Shown in pieces: positions 26,201 to 34,952 of a stretch of DNA of 64,000 nucleotides. Below the pieces are notes generated by a model. The model worked only from the letters and a program-made list of their open reading frames with translations, did not search any database and was not told the DNA's origin. Made by a program: the position numbers and the translations under genes. Where the stretch lies: NCBI RefSeq assembly GCF_026420845.1, contig NZ_JAOWCB010000024.1:1-64000 (forward strand). Reading direction: 5' to 3'. Each line of letters starts with the position of its first letter. Position 1 is the first letter of the stretch. The stretch is from Streptomyces sp. PR69 (GTDB lineage Bacteria > Actinomycetota > Actinomycetes > Streptomycetales > Streptomycetaceae).

Positions 26201-28251
26201 GCTTCTGGCTCGGCGACGCCTTCGCCTCCGGCGGCTCCGCCGGCTACGACCACAAGGGCATGGGCATCACCGCCCGCGGCGCCTGGGAGTCCGTCAAGCG
26301 GCACTTCCGCGAGCTGGGCCACGACACGCAGACCCAGGACTTCACGGTCGTCGGCGTCGGAGACATGTCCGGCGACGTGTTCGGCAACGGCATGCTGCTG
26401 AGCGAGCACATCCGGCTCGTCGCGGCCTTCGACCACCGCCATATCTTCATCGACCCGACGCCGGACGCGGCCGTCTCCTACGCGGAGCGCCGCCGGCTGT
26501 TCGAGCTGCCCCGCTCCTCCTGGGCCGACTACAACGCGGAGCTGCTGTCGCCCGGCGGCGGCATCCACCCGCGGACCGCGAAGTCGATCCCGGTCAACGC
26601 CCAGATGCGCAAGGCGCTCGGCATCGAGGCCAAGGTCACCAAGATGACCCCCGCCGAGCTGATGCAGACGATCCTCAAGGCCCCCGTGGACCTGCTGTGG
26701 AACGGCGGCATCGGCACCTACGTCAAGGCGTCGGCCGAGACCCACGCCGACGTCGGCGACAAGGCCAATGACGCCATCCGCGTCAACGGCCAGGATCTGC
26801 GGGTCAAGGTCGTCGGCGAGGGCGGCAACCTGGGCCTCACCCAGCTCGGCCGGATCGAGTTCGACCGCAGCGGCGGCAAGGTCAACACCGACGCCATCGA
26901 CAACAGCGCGGGCGTGGACACCTCCGACCACGAGGTGAACATCAAGATCCTGCTCAACGGCCTGGTCGCCGACGGCGATCTGACCGTCAAGCAGCGCAAC
27001 AAGCTGCTCGCCGAGATGACCGACGAGGTCGGCGCACTGGTGCTGCGCAACAACTACGCGCAGAATGTGGCGCTGGCCAACGCCGTCACCCAGTCTTCCT
27101 CCCTGCTCCACGCTCACCAGCGCTTTATGCGGCGGCTCACGCGCGACGGCCGGCTGGACCGGGCGCTGGAGTTCCTGCCCGCCGACCGCCAGATCCGTGA
27201 ACTGCTCGGCGCGGGCAAGGGACTGAGCCAGCCCGAACTGGCCGTGCTGCTCGCCTACACCAAGATCATGGTGGCGGAGGAGCTGATCGCCACCCGGCTG
27301 CCGGACGACCCGTATCTGCTCAAGCTGCTGCACGCGTACTTCCCCAAGCCGCTGCGCGAGAAGTTCCCCGAGGCGGTCGACGGCCATGCGCTGCGCCGGG
27401 AGATCATCACCACGGTCCTGGTCAACGACACCGTGAACACGGGCGGTTCGACCTTCCTGCACCGGCTGCGCGAGGAGACCGGGGCCTCGGTCGAGGAGAT
27501 CGTGCGGGCGCAGACCGCGGCCCGGGAGATCTTCGGCCTCGGCGCGGTCTGGGACGCCGTCGAGGACCTCGACAACAAGGTCGCCGCCGACGTCCAGACC
27601 CGCATCCGGCTGCACTCGCGCCGCCTCGTCGAGCGCGGCACCCGCTGGCTGCTGGGCAACCGCCCGCAGCCGCTGGAGCTCGCCGGGACCGTCGACTTCT
27701 TCGCCGACCGAGTCGAGCAGGTCTGGGCCGAGCTGCCGAAGATGCTGCGCGGCGCGGACCTGGACTGGTACCAGGGCATCCTGGAGGAGCTCACCGAGGC
27801 GGGCGTGCCCGAGGAACTCGCCATGCGCGTCGCCGGCTTCTCGTCCGCGTTCCCGACGCTGGACATCGTCGCCATCGCCGACCGTACGCAGAAGGAGCCG
27901 ATGGCGGTCGCCGAGGTGTACTACGACCTCGCGGACCGGCTGCGGATCACCCAGCTGATGGACCGGATCATCGAACTGCCGCGGGCCGACCGCTGGCAGT
28001 CCATGGCCCGCGCCTCCATCCGCGAGGACCTGTACGCGGCACATGCGGCGCTCACCGCGGACATCCTGTCGGTCGGCGACGGCTCGGCGACGCCCGAGGA
28101 CCGGTTCACAACCTGGGAGCAGCAGAACGCGGCCATCCTGGGCCGGGCGCGCACCACGCTGGAGGAGATCCAGGGCTCCGACACCTTCGATCTGGCGAAT
28201 CTGTCGGTGGCGATGCGCACGATGCGACAGCTGCTGCGCACGCACAGCTAG
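23278..28251 (+). CDS. gdh: NAD-dependent glutamate dehydrogenase, 180-kDa class
   Basis: This large catabolic GDH oxidises glutamate to 2-oxoglutarate and ammonium with NAD. At 1657 residues it matches the class first described from Streptomyces clavuligerus. The ATG at 23278 has GGAGCCAGAGGA upstream. Regulatory ACT-like regions occupy the N-terminal half. The catalytic core holds [20 protein letters not shown] (about residue 857) and the Lys-containing [14 protein letters not shown]. The dinucleotide-binding region has [18 protein letters not shown] and [15 protein letters not shown]. It is monocistronic, between the divergent DJ-1 gene and a strong palindromic terminator. Confidence 0.96.
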   Translation: [1657 protein letters not shown]

Positions 28252-28300
28252 CACGCACAGCTAGCACGCACAGCGAGTACACACAGCGAGTACGCACAGC
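28236..28300 (+). repeat. 13-bp tandem repeat across the gdh stop codon
   Basis: About five copies of a 13-base unit (GCACGCACAGCTA and variants such as GTACACACAGCGA) begin in the last gdh codons and run past the stop. The stop-containing unit is duplicated, so contraction by one or two units would leave the stop intact. Confidence 0.8.
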
Positions 28301-28308
28301 CGGGGCAT

Positions 28309-28350
28309 GCCCTCGGACTCCCCCAGCGGCCGCTGGGGGAGTCCGAGGGC
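28309..28350. terminator. Perfect 42-bp palindrome downstream of gdh
   Basis: Positions 28309-28350 form an uninterrupted perfect palindrome with GCGGCCGC at its centre. In RNA it folds to a roughly 19-bp stem with a minimal loop. It lies 58 bases past the gdh stop and is the likely terminator; it has no U-run. Confidence 0.8.
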
Positions 28351-28457
28351 ACGCAGCCGCGTCACCCACATGAGCGATGAGGGGTGACCGCGAGCGCCGG
28401 GAGGGGTTGTTCTCCGCGCAACCTGTGAGCAACCCTCCGGCCATCCGCCGCTGTTGA

Positions 28458-31400
28458 ATGGATGTGCGCACCATGGCGTTCCGGCTCAGTGTCGTCGTAC
28501 CCGTCTACAACGTGGCGGAGTATCTCGACGCCTGTCTGCGGTCGTTGGCCGGGCAGACCTGCCAGGACCTGGAAGTCGTCATGGTCGACGACGGCTCCAC
28601 CGACGAAAGCGCCGACATCGCCCGCGCGTTCGCCGCACGCGACGAGCGCTTCCGGCTGCTGTCGCAGCAGAACGCGGGCCTCGGGGCGGCGCGCAACGCG
28701 GGCGCGCGCGAGGCGACCGGCACATATCTCGCCTTCGTCGACAGCGACGACGTGGTGCCTCAGGACGCCTACGCGCGCATGCTGACCACGCTCGAACAGT
28801 CCGGCTCGGACTTCGCCACAGGCAATGTGCACCGGCTGCGGGCGAGCGGGAAGCAGGAGCAGTCGCCCATGTTCCGCGAGCCGATGGCGAAGACCCGCAC
28901 CGCCACGCACGTCACCCGCCACTGGCCCCTCCTGTACGACCGGATCGCCTGCAACAAGGTCTTCCGCAGGGACTTCTGGGACCGGCACGGCTTCGCCTTC
29001 CCCGAAGGCGTGCTGTTCGAGGACATCCCGGTGATCGTGCCCGCGCACTTCCTCGCCGCCTCCGTCGACGTGCTGCACGACACCGTCTACCTCTGGCGGG
29101 ACCGGGACGGCTCCATCACCACCCGCAGGGCGCGCCCCGCGGCCGTGCGCGACCGGGCCCGTTCCGTCGCCTCGGCCAGCGGATTCCTCGCCGCGCAGGC
29201 GAAGTGGCCGGAAGGAAAGCGCCGTTACGACTCCAGCGTCCTCAGCAGCGATCTGAAGCTGTTCATGGACGCGCTGCCGGACGGCGACGAGGAATACCGT
29301 CAGGCGTTCCTCGACCACGCCGGGGACTTCGCACGAGGGGTGGCACAGCCGGTCCTCGACGGGCTGCCGTTCACCCTGCGCGCCGCGTGGCACCTCGTCC
29401 GCGAGCGCCGTATCGAAGAACTCCTCGCGCTCCTCGCCCATGAGAAGCGCAACCGCAACGCCTTTCACATCCACGGCCGCCGCGGCGCCCCGTACCTGCC
29501 CGGACTGCCCGGACTTCCCGTCGGCGGCAGGGCGTACGCCGAGCACCCCGCCGTCACCGGCGGGCTGCCGAAGGACGTCAGCAGGCTGGGCACGGCCGAC
29601 CTGCCCGTGCTGTCCGACGTGGTGGAGGCGGTGTGGCGCGACGGCCGACTGCGGCTGCGCGGTTACGCCTACGTCCGCAACCTGCCCGCCGAGCAGGGGC
29701 GCAGGCCCCGCGTCCTCGGCTGGCTGCGCCACGGCCGGCGGCGGGCCGCGCCGCTGCGGCTGCGGCCGGCCGAGCTGCCCGAGGCGACCGCCGCCTCCCG
29801 GCAGAGCCTGCACCGCTACGACCTGGCGGGCTTTGAGACGGTCGTCGACCCGGCCCGGCTGCGGCCGCGCGGCGGCCGCCCCACGACCTGGAACGTGGAG
29901 GTCGGCGTCCTCGGCGGCGGGATGCTGCGCCGCGGGCCGCTGCGGATGCTGGGCAACCCGGCCCCGCCCGCCGTCCACTACCTCGACGACTCCACGCGCA
30001 TCGTGCCCGAGCTGAACGGCGACAAGCTGCGCCTCAAAGCGGAACGCGTCCCCGCCCTGCTGACCGGCCACGGTCCCGTCGACGGCGAGGACGGGACCGT
30101 GGCCGGGGCCGTACGCATCTCATGGCGGGGACGGCAGCCCTTCACGGCCCTCCGCGTCGAGAACCGGCGCACCAAGGACGCGCACGAGGTGCCGGCCGCC
30201 GCCGCGGACGAGACGGACGCCTGGCACGCCGATGTGCCGCTGGCGCTTTTCACGGCAGACAGCGGGGAGGACGCGGGCGCGGAGGAGGCGGCGACGCCAT
30301 GGACCGTGCGGCTCGTCCGCGCCGACGGCGGCCGCGTCCCGCTGGGCGTACGCGACGGCCTTGCCCCCGGCCGCTACCACGTCGGCCGCGTCGCTGACGA
30401 ACGCGAGCTCGTCCTCACCGCCACCGCCGCCGGAAACCTCGCCCTCAGCAGCCAGTGCCCCCACCCGATCGCCGACGCCTTCGCCTGGACCCTCAACGGC
30501 GGACTCGTCATCGAAGGCAGCCACCCCGCGCCCGCCGCCCCCCGCCCCGCTCCCGAGCTGGTGCTCCGGCACAGCGCCACCCAGGAGGAAGCGGTCTTCG
30601 ACGTCCGGTTCGAGGAAGAGGGCCGCTTCCGCGCCGAGCTCACCCCCGCGGCGGTCTGCGGCATGGGCGGCGTCGGCGGCGTCGACGGCGAGATGCCGCT
30701 GGCCGAGGGCCGCTGGTATCTGTTCTTCCGCGACAGCGGCGAAGACGCCCCCGAGCGCTGCCGCCCCGTGCGGCTCGCCGCCGCCAAGCACGCGGCCGTC
30801 CCCGCCGTACAGCGCGTCCGCGGCCGCGACTTCACCCTCACCCGGCGCTTCCACGACCAACTCGTCGTCGAGTCGGGGTCCGTACTGGGCGTACGCGAAC
30901 GCGGCCCGTACGGCGAGCGGCGGCTGCGCGAGCGGTACGCGGAGCTCAACCGGTCGCCGGAGCGCCGCGACACCCTGCTCTTCAGCAGCTTCGACGGCCG
31001 CCAGTACTCCGACTCGCCGCGCGCCGTCCACGAGGAGCTGCTCCGCCGCGGCAGCCCCTTCGAGCATCTGTGGACGGTACGCGACCAGCAGGTGCAACTT
31101 CCCGAGGGCGTCCGGGCCGTGGCGTACGGCAGCACCGAGTGGCATGAGGCCCTGGCGCGGTCCCGCGCCGTCGTCACCAACACCCAGCTGCCCGAGTGGT
31201 ACGAGCGCGGCACGGGCCGCTGCACCGTGCAGACCTGGCACGGCACACCCCTCAAGCGCATCGGGCGGGATCTGCTCGGCACGGCCCAGGCCAACCGCCC
31301 GTACATCGACTCCCTGCCGCGCCGGGCCGCCCAGTGGGATCTGCTCATCTCCCCGAACCGCTTCTCCACCCCCATCCTGCGCCGGGCCTTCGGCTACGAG

Positions 31401-32072
31401 GGCGAGGTGCTGGAGTCCGGCTATCCGCGCAATGCGCTGCTGCACGCCGAGGACCGGCACAAGATCGCGGCGAGTGTGCGGGAGCGGCTGGGCATCGAAC
31501 CCGGCCGCACGGTCGTGCTGTACGCGCCGACCTGGCGCGAGGACCGCCCCAAGGGCGCCGGCCGCTATGCGCTCGACCTGCGGCTCGACCTCGCCGAGGC
31601 GCAGCGCGCGCTCGGCGGCAGCCATGTGCTCCTCGTCCGCCGCCACTACCTGGTCGGCGACCGGCTGCCGCAGGTGGGCCCCTTCGTCCGGGACGTCTCC
31701 CGCTACCCGGACGTCGCCGAGCTGCTGCTGATCAGCGATGTGCTGGTGACCGACTACTCGTCGCTGATGTTCGACTTCGCCCAGACGGGCAGGCCGATGC
31801 TGTTCCACACGTACGACCTGGAGCACTACCGGGACACGCTGCGCGGCTTCTACTTCGACTTCGAGGCGAAGGCGCCGGGGCCGTTGGTTCGGGAGGGGGC
31901 GGAGCTGATCGAGGCGCTGAGGGAGCCGGAGGGTGCCGTGGCGGGGCATGTGCGGGCGTATGAGGCCTTTCGCGAGGTCTTCTGTGACCTTGACGACGGG
32001 CGGGCCGCGGGGGTCGTGGCCGACCGGTTGCTGGGTCTTTCCCCTGCCCTCCCCCTGCGCCCTGGAGCGTAG
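28458..32072 (+). CDS. Bifunctional GT2 glycosyltransferase / CDP-glycerol-type glycerophosphotransferase
   Basis: This 1204-residue fusion carries an N-terminal GT2 domain (residues about 8-230) with VVPVYNVAEYLDACLRSL, VDDGSTDES and intact metal-binding VDSDD at 94-98. A long, probably beta-rich middle (about 330-800) follows. A TagF-like glycerophosphotransferase domain (about 830-1195) has WHGTPLKRIG, VVLYAPTWREDRPKG and VTDYSSLMFDF. Such fusions build teichoic-acid-like wall polymers at the cytoplasmic membrane face. The start is uncertain: ATGs at 28458 and 28473 both lack a good ribosome site. It is convergent with the next paralogue. Confidence 0.88.
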   Translation: MDVRTMAFRLSVVVPVYNVAEYLDACLRSLAGQTCQDLEVVMVDDGSTDESADIARAFAARDERFRLLSQQNAGLGAARNAGAREATGTYLAFVDSDDVVPQDAYARMLTTLEQSGSDFATGNVHRLRASGKQEQSPMFREPMAKTRTATHVTRHWPLLYDRIACNKVFRRDFWDRHGFAFPEGVLFEDIPVIVPAHFLAASVDVLHDTVYLWRDRDGSITTRRARPAAVRDRARSVASASGFLAAQAKWPEGKRRYDSSVLSSDLKLFMDALPDGDEEYRQAFLDHAGDFARGVAQPVLDGLPFTLRAAWHLVRERRIEELLALLAHEKRNRNAFHIHGRRGAPYLPGLPGLPVGGRAYAEHPAVTGGLPKDVSRLGTADLPVLSDVVEAVWRDGRLRLRGYAYVRNLPAEQGRRPRVLGWLRHGRRRAAPLRLRPAELPEATAASRQSLHRYDLAGFETVVDPARLRPRGGRPTTWNVEVGVLGGGMLRRGPLRMLGNPAPPAVHYLDDSTRIVPELNGDKLRLKAERVPALLTGHGPVDGEDGTVAGAVRISWRGRQPFTALRVENRRTKDAHEVPAAAADETDAWHADVPLALFTADSGEDAGAEEAATPWTVRLVRADGGRVPLGVRDGLAPGRYHVGRVADERELVLTATAAGNLALSSQCPHPIADAFAWTLNGGLVIEGSHPAPAAPRPAPELVLRHSATQEEAVFDVRFEEEGRFRAELTPAAVCGMGGVGGVDGEMPLAEGRWYLFFRDSGEDAPERCRPVRLAAAKHAAVPAVQRVRGRDFTLTRRFHDQLVVESGSVLGVRERGPYGERRLRERYAELNRSPERRDTLLFSSFDGRQYSDSPRAVHEELLRRGSPFEHLWTVRDQQVQLPEGVRAVAYGSTEWHEALARSRAVVTNTQLPEWYERGTGRCTVQTWHGTPLKRIGRDLLGTAQANRPYIDSLPRRAAQWDLLISPNRFSTPILRRAFGYEGEVLESGYPRNALLHAEDRHKIAASVRERLGIEPGRTVVLYAPTWREDRPKGAGRYALDLRLDLAEAQRALGGSHVLLVRRHYLVGDRLPQVGPFVRDVSRYPDVAELLLISDVLVTDYSSLMFDFAQTGRPMLFHTYDLEHYRDTLRGFYFDFEAKAPGPLVREGAELIEALREPEGAVAGHVRAYEAFREVFCDLDDGRAAGVVADRLLGLSPALPLRPGA

Positions 32073-32603
32073 GGGGACCCCCACCTCCCGTAACTGGGGC
32101 TCCGCCCCAGACCCCGTTCACGGGGGCTCCGCCCCCGCACCCCCGCACCCCCGCGCCTCAATCGCCGGCGGGGCTGGGAAATCCAGCCCGTTGGGGGCAC
32201 CTCCGTGGGAGTACCCCCAGACTCCGTCCAGGGGGAGGTAGCTGGGGGAGCTTGAGGACACGGCCGAAGGCCGTACCGGGGCGGGCGGCGCGAAGCTGCC
32301 GCCCCCTGGGGCGTGGGGCACCAGCCCCGCAGCCCCTTCCCCCGAAGGGGGGTCTGGGGGCGGAGCTCCCAGTTACGGGAAGTGGGGTTCCCCCACGCCC
32401 CCGTTGCAATGCCGTTGCACTAACAGGCCTTCCCGGTCTCCGCCGGGCAGCTTTCCGCAGCTCGCCGGCCCGGGACCGCTGGGTAAGGCAACGGCATTGC
32501 CCCCCAGGGCGTGGGGGGAGGGGAAGCCCCCTGCCCGTGGCCGAAGGGCCACGGGCAGGGCGACAGGGGGCGAACCCCGGCGGCAGGACAGGCGCCCTGG
32601 CTT
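32073..32603. repeat. Intergenic repeat block with a large inverted repeat
   Basis: This 531-base gap between convergent wall-polymer genes has no gene. It contains copies of the dispersed repeat words (CTTGAGGACACGGCCGAAGGCCGTA at 32254-32278, inverted relative to 11536 and 49074). It also holds an imperfect inverted repeat of 28-29 bases (32391-32418 and 32488-32516; 13-bp perfect inner arms plus 10-bp outer arms) and a G/C hairpin at 32529-32560 that probably terminates the minus-strand gene. Confidence 0.75.
32529..32560 (-). terminator. Hairpin downstream of the minus-strand GT2/GPT gene
   Basis: CCCTGCCCGTGGCC pairs with GGCCACGGGCAGGG around a 4-base loop, 44 bases beyond the minus-strand stop. 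It is a strong stem without a U-run. Confidence 0.65.
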
Positions 32604-34886
32604 TCACCGCGGGGGCGGGACGGCGGAGCCCACGCCCCGCGGCTCGGCCGGCTGCTGGCGCGGGACGGCGGCGGCGCGCGGCCCCGGGGCTTCACGGTCC
32701 GCGGGAGGCGTCACCGGCAGTGGTGTCTCCTCGCCGAGGAGGACATGGCGTACCACCCGCTCCGCGGCCCGCCCGTCGTCGAAGACGCAGAACCGCTCCC
32801 GGAAGGCGGCCCGGAGCGCGCGGCTCCGTTCGCCGTCGAGGGAGCCGTCCGTGAGGACCCGTACGACGTCTTCGGTCGTACGCGTCACCTCGCCCGGGGT
32901 GTCTCCGGGCAGGCCCGACAGCAGGTCGAAGGTGACGCCGCGCACCGCGCGGTAGACCTCCCAGTCGGGGGCGTGGATGACGATCGGCCGGTCCAGGATG
33001 GCGTAGTCGAAGATCAGTGACGAATAGTCGGCGATCAGCGCGTCGGCCGCCAGGAAGAGCTCCTCGACGCGAGGGTGGCCGGAGACGTCGATCAGCCCGG
33101 CGCGGCCGGCCAGCCCCGCCCCGTCGTGGAAGTAGTGGGCGCGGACCAGGATCACCGTGTCCTCGCCGCGTTCGCCCAGCTCCCGCGCCACCCGGTCCAG
33201 ATCGAGCTGGCAGGTGAAGGTCCGCTCGTAGTCGCGGAAGGTCGGCGCGTAGAGCACGGCCCGCCGGCCCGGGGGGAGGCCGAGCCGCTCGCGCGCCGCC
33301 GCGATCTCGTCGGGGCCCGCGTTGACCAGGACGTCATTGCGCGGATAGCCGGACTCCAGATGGCGTACGGCGCTGGGGTAGGCCTGCGACCAGACCTCCG
33401 TGGAGTGCGGATTGGACGACAGGCTCAGATCCCACCGGTCGACGCGGCGCAGCAGGGTGCGGAAGTTCATGCCCTGCGCGGCGGCCGGGTACTGCTGCTG
33501 GCCCATGCCCATCACCTTCAGCGGGGTGCCGTGGTGGGTCATCACATGGATCTGGCCGCGCCGCTTGACCAGATGGTTGTGGAAGTTGACATTGCTGATG
33601 AAGTACGTGCCGCGGGCCAGCACCGACCAGTAGCGGCGGGTGCCGGGCACCACATGGTCCACGCCCGGCGGCAGCCCGGCGGCCGCGGCCTTCGCCGAGA
33701 CGATCCACACCCCGTGGATGTGCGGGGCAAGTTCGGCCGCTTTGCGGTAGACGGCCGCGGGATTGCAGCTCACGCCGCGGTTCCAGTACGCGCTGTAGAC
33801 GGCCAGCCGCCGGTCGAGCGGACGCAGCCGCTGCAGCCGGTAGTACAGCGGCGTCAGCCGCCGTACGGCGCGGGCGCGGGCCGCACCCGCGAGCCCCAGC
33901 AGCCCGCGGCGGGCCGCGAAGGCTGTGTCGAGGCCCGCGAGCAGCGCCCTGCGGCCGCCGCACAGCAGCCGCAGCCGCAGCGCCCCGAAGCCGTGCCGCT
34001 CCGGGTGGCCGGATGGCCGGTGTACGCGGCAGAACGCGGCGACCGCCCGCACATAGCGGCGTCGCCGGGCCGCCTTCGGATAGGCCTCCAGCAGCTCCCG
34101 GACCGCCACGTCGAAGAGCGGGCCGTGCACCTTTGCGAAGCGCGGGGTGTCGCGCAGGGCCGTGAGCAGCTCGCTGAACTGCTCAAGGAGTTCCGCGGGC
34201 GACGTCTCGGCCTCCTCCGGTTCGGTGAGGGCCGGGACATGGCGCTGCCCGCGGTGTTCCACGCACGGCTCCGGCAGCGCGGCGACCGACTCCGCGGTGG
34301 CGAGGGTGGCGAGGGCGTACATCCGGTCGCCCTCCGGCCCGGACGCGAAGCCGATCCGCTGTGCGCGGTGGACGTCACGGCGCACGGCCCTGTTCCAGCA
34401 CACCGCCGCGACGCCCAGCAGCTCGGGCCGTTCGGCGAGGGTGCACACCTGCGAGCCGCCCATGTCACGCAGCAGCCGCAGCGAGCGCGTGGGCCGCGGA
34501 ACGCCCCGGAACGGGGTGCGCAGATGCCCGAAGAGCAGGAGGTCCGGCTCCTTGGCGGACTCCAGCCGCTCGGCGATGCGCTCCAGCGCGCCGGGCAGCA
34601 GCACATGGGTGGCTTCGAGGAAGAGGAGATAGTCGCCGGCGGCCCGCTCCGCCCCGGCGGTGCGGCGGTCCTCGGCGCCCGCGGGCTCCGGCAGATGCAC
34701 GGCCCGCACCCGCGGGTCGCCGTCGGCGATCTCGTCGAGGAGCCGGCCGGAGCCGTCCGGGGATCCATCGGCCACACCGATGACCTCGATGTCCCGGAAC
34801 GACTGCGAGAGCACGGACCGAAGGCATTCCCGGAGGGTTCCGCGCACACGGCGGACGGGGACGATGATGCTGAGGCGGGGCGGCAT
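32604..34886 (-). CDS. GT2-like (degenerate) / CDP-glycerol-type glycerophosphotransferase fusion
   Basis: The 760-residue protein has the same two-domain plan as its neighbours. The N-terminal GT-A-like domain starts LSIIVPVRRVRGTLRECLRSV but is degenerate: the donor-site VDDGS is VADGS and the metal-binding FLDSDD is FLEATH near residues 92-97. The C-terminal TagF-like domain is intact, with YSAYWNRGVSCNP, MTHHGTPLKVMGMG, AVLYAPTFRDYERTF and IADYSSLIFDYAILDRP. I infer that only the glycerophosphotransferase half is catalytic and that the front domain is a scaffold or pseudo-enzyme. The tail after about residue 715 is Pro/Ala-rich. It is 66 bases downstream of a paralogue on the same strand. 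Confidence 0.85.
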   Translation of the reverse strand: MPPRLSIIVPVRRVRGTLRECLRSVLSQSFRDIEVIGVADGSPDGSGRLLDEIADGDPRVRAVHLPEPAGAEDRRTAGAERAAGDYLLFLEATHVLLPGALERIAERLESAKEPDLLLFGHLRTPFRGVPRPTRSLRLLRDMGGSQVCTLAERPELLGVAAVCWNRAVRRDVHRAQRIGFASGPEGDRMYALATLATAESVAALPEPCVEHRGQRHVPALTEPEEAETSPAELLEQFSELLTALRDTPRFAKVHGPLFDVAVRELLEAYPKAARRRRYVRAVAAFCRVHRPSGHPERHGFGALRLRLLCGGRRALLAGLDTAFAARRGLLGLAGAARARAVRRLTPLYYRLQRLRPLDRRLAVYSAYWNRGVSCNPAAVYRKAAELAPHIHGVWIVSAKAAAAGLPPGVDHVVPGTRRYWSVLARGTYFISNVNFHNHLVKRRGQIHVMTHHGTPLKVMGMGQQQYPAAAQGMNFRTLLRRVDRWDLSLSSNPHSTEVWSQAYPSAVRHLESGYPRNDVLVNAGPDEIAAARERLGLPPGRRAVLYAPTFRDYERTFTCQLDLDRVARELGERGEDTVILVRAHYFHDGAGLAGRAGLIDVSGHPRVEELFLAADALIADYSSLIFDYAILDRPIVIHAPDWEVYRAVRGVTFDLLSGLPGDTPGEVTRTTEDVVRVLTDGSLDGERSRALRAAFRERFCVFDDGRAAERVVRHVLLGEETPLPVTPPADREAPGPRAAAVPRQQPAEPRGVGSAVPPPR

Positions 34887-34952
34887 GCGCGGGCTCTTTC
34901 TCGAAGGACGGGCGGATGGGGCGGGGATGGGCGGATGGGGACGGCGGGTGGC

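Noticed and set aside
24391..28254. 1287-codon open frame antisense to glutamate dehydrogenase
   Set aside because: The sense strand encodes a complete conserved enzyme; the antisense frame is a composition artefact with Val/Gly/Asp/Gln-rich non-domain sequence.
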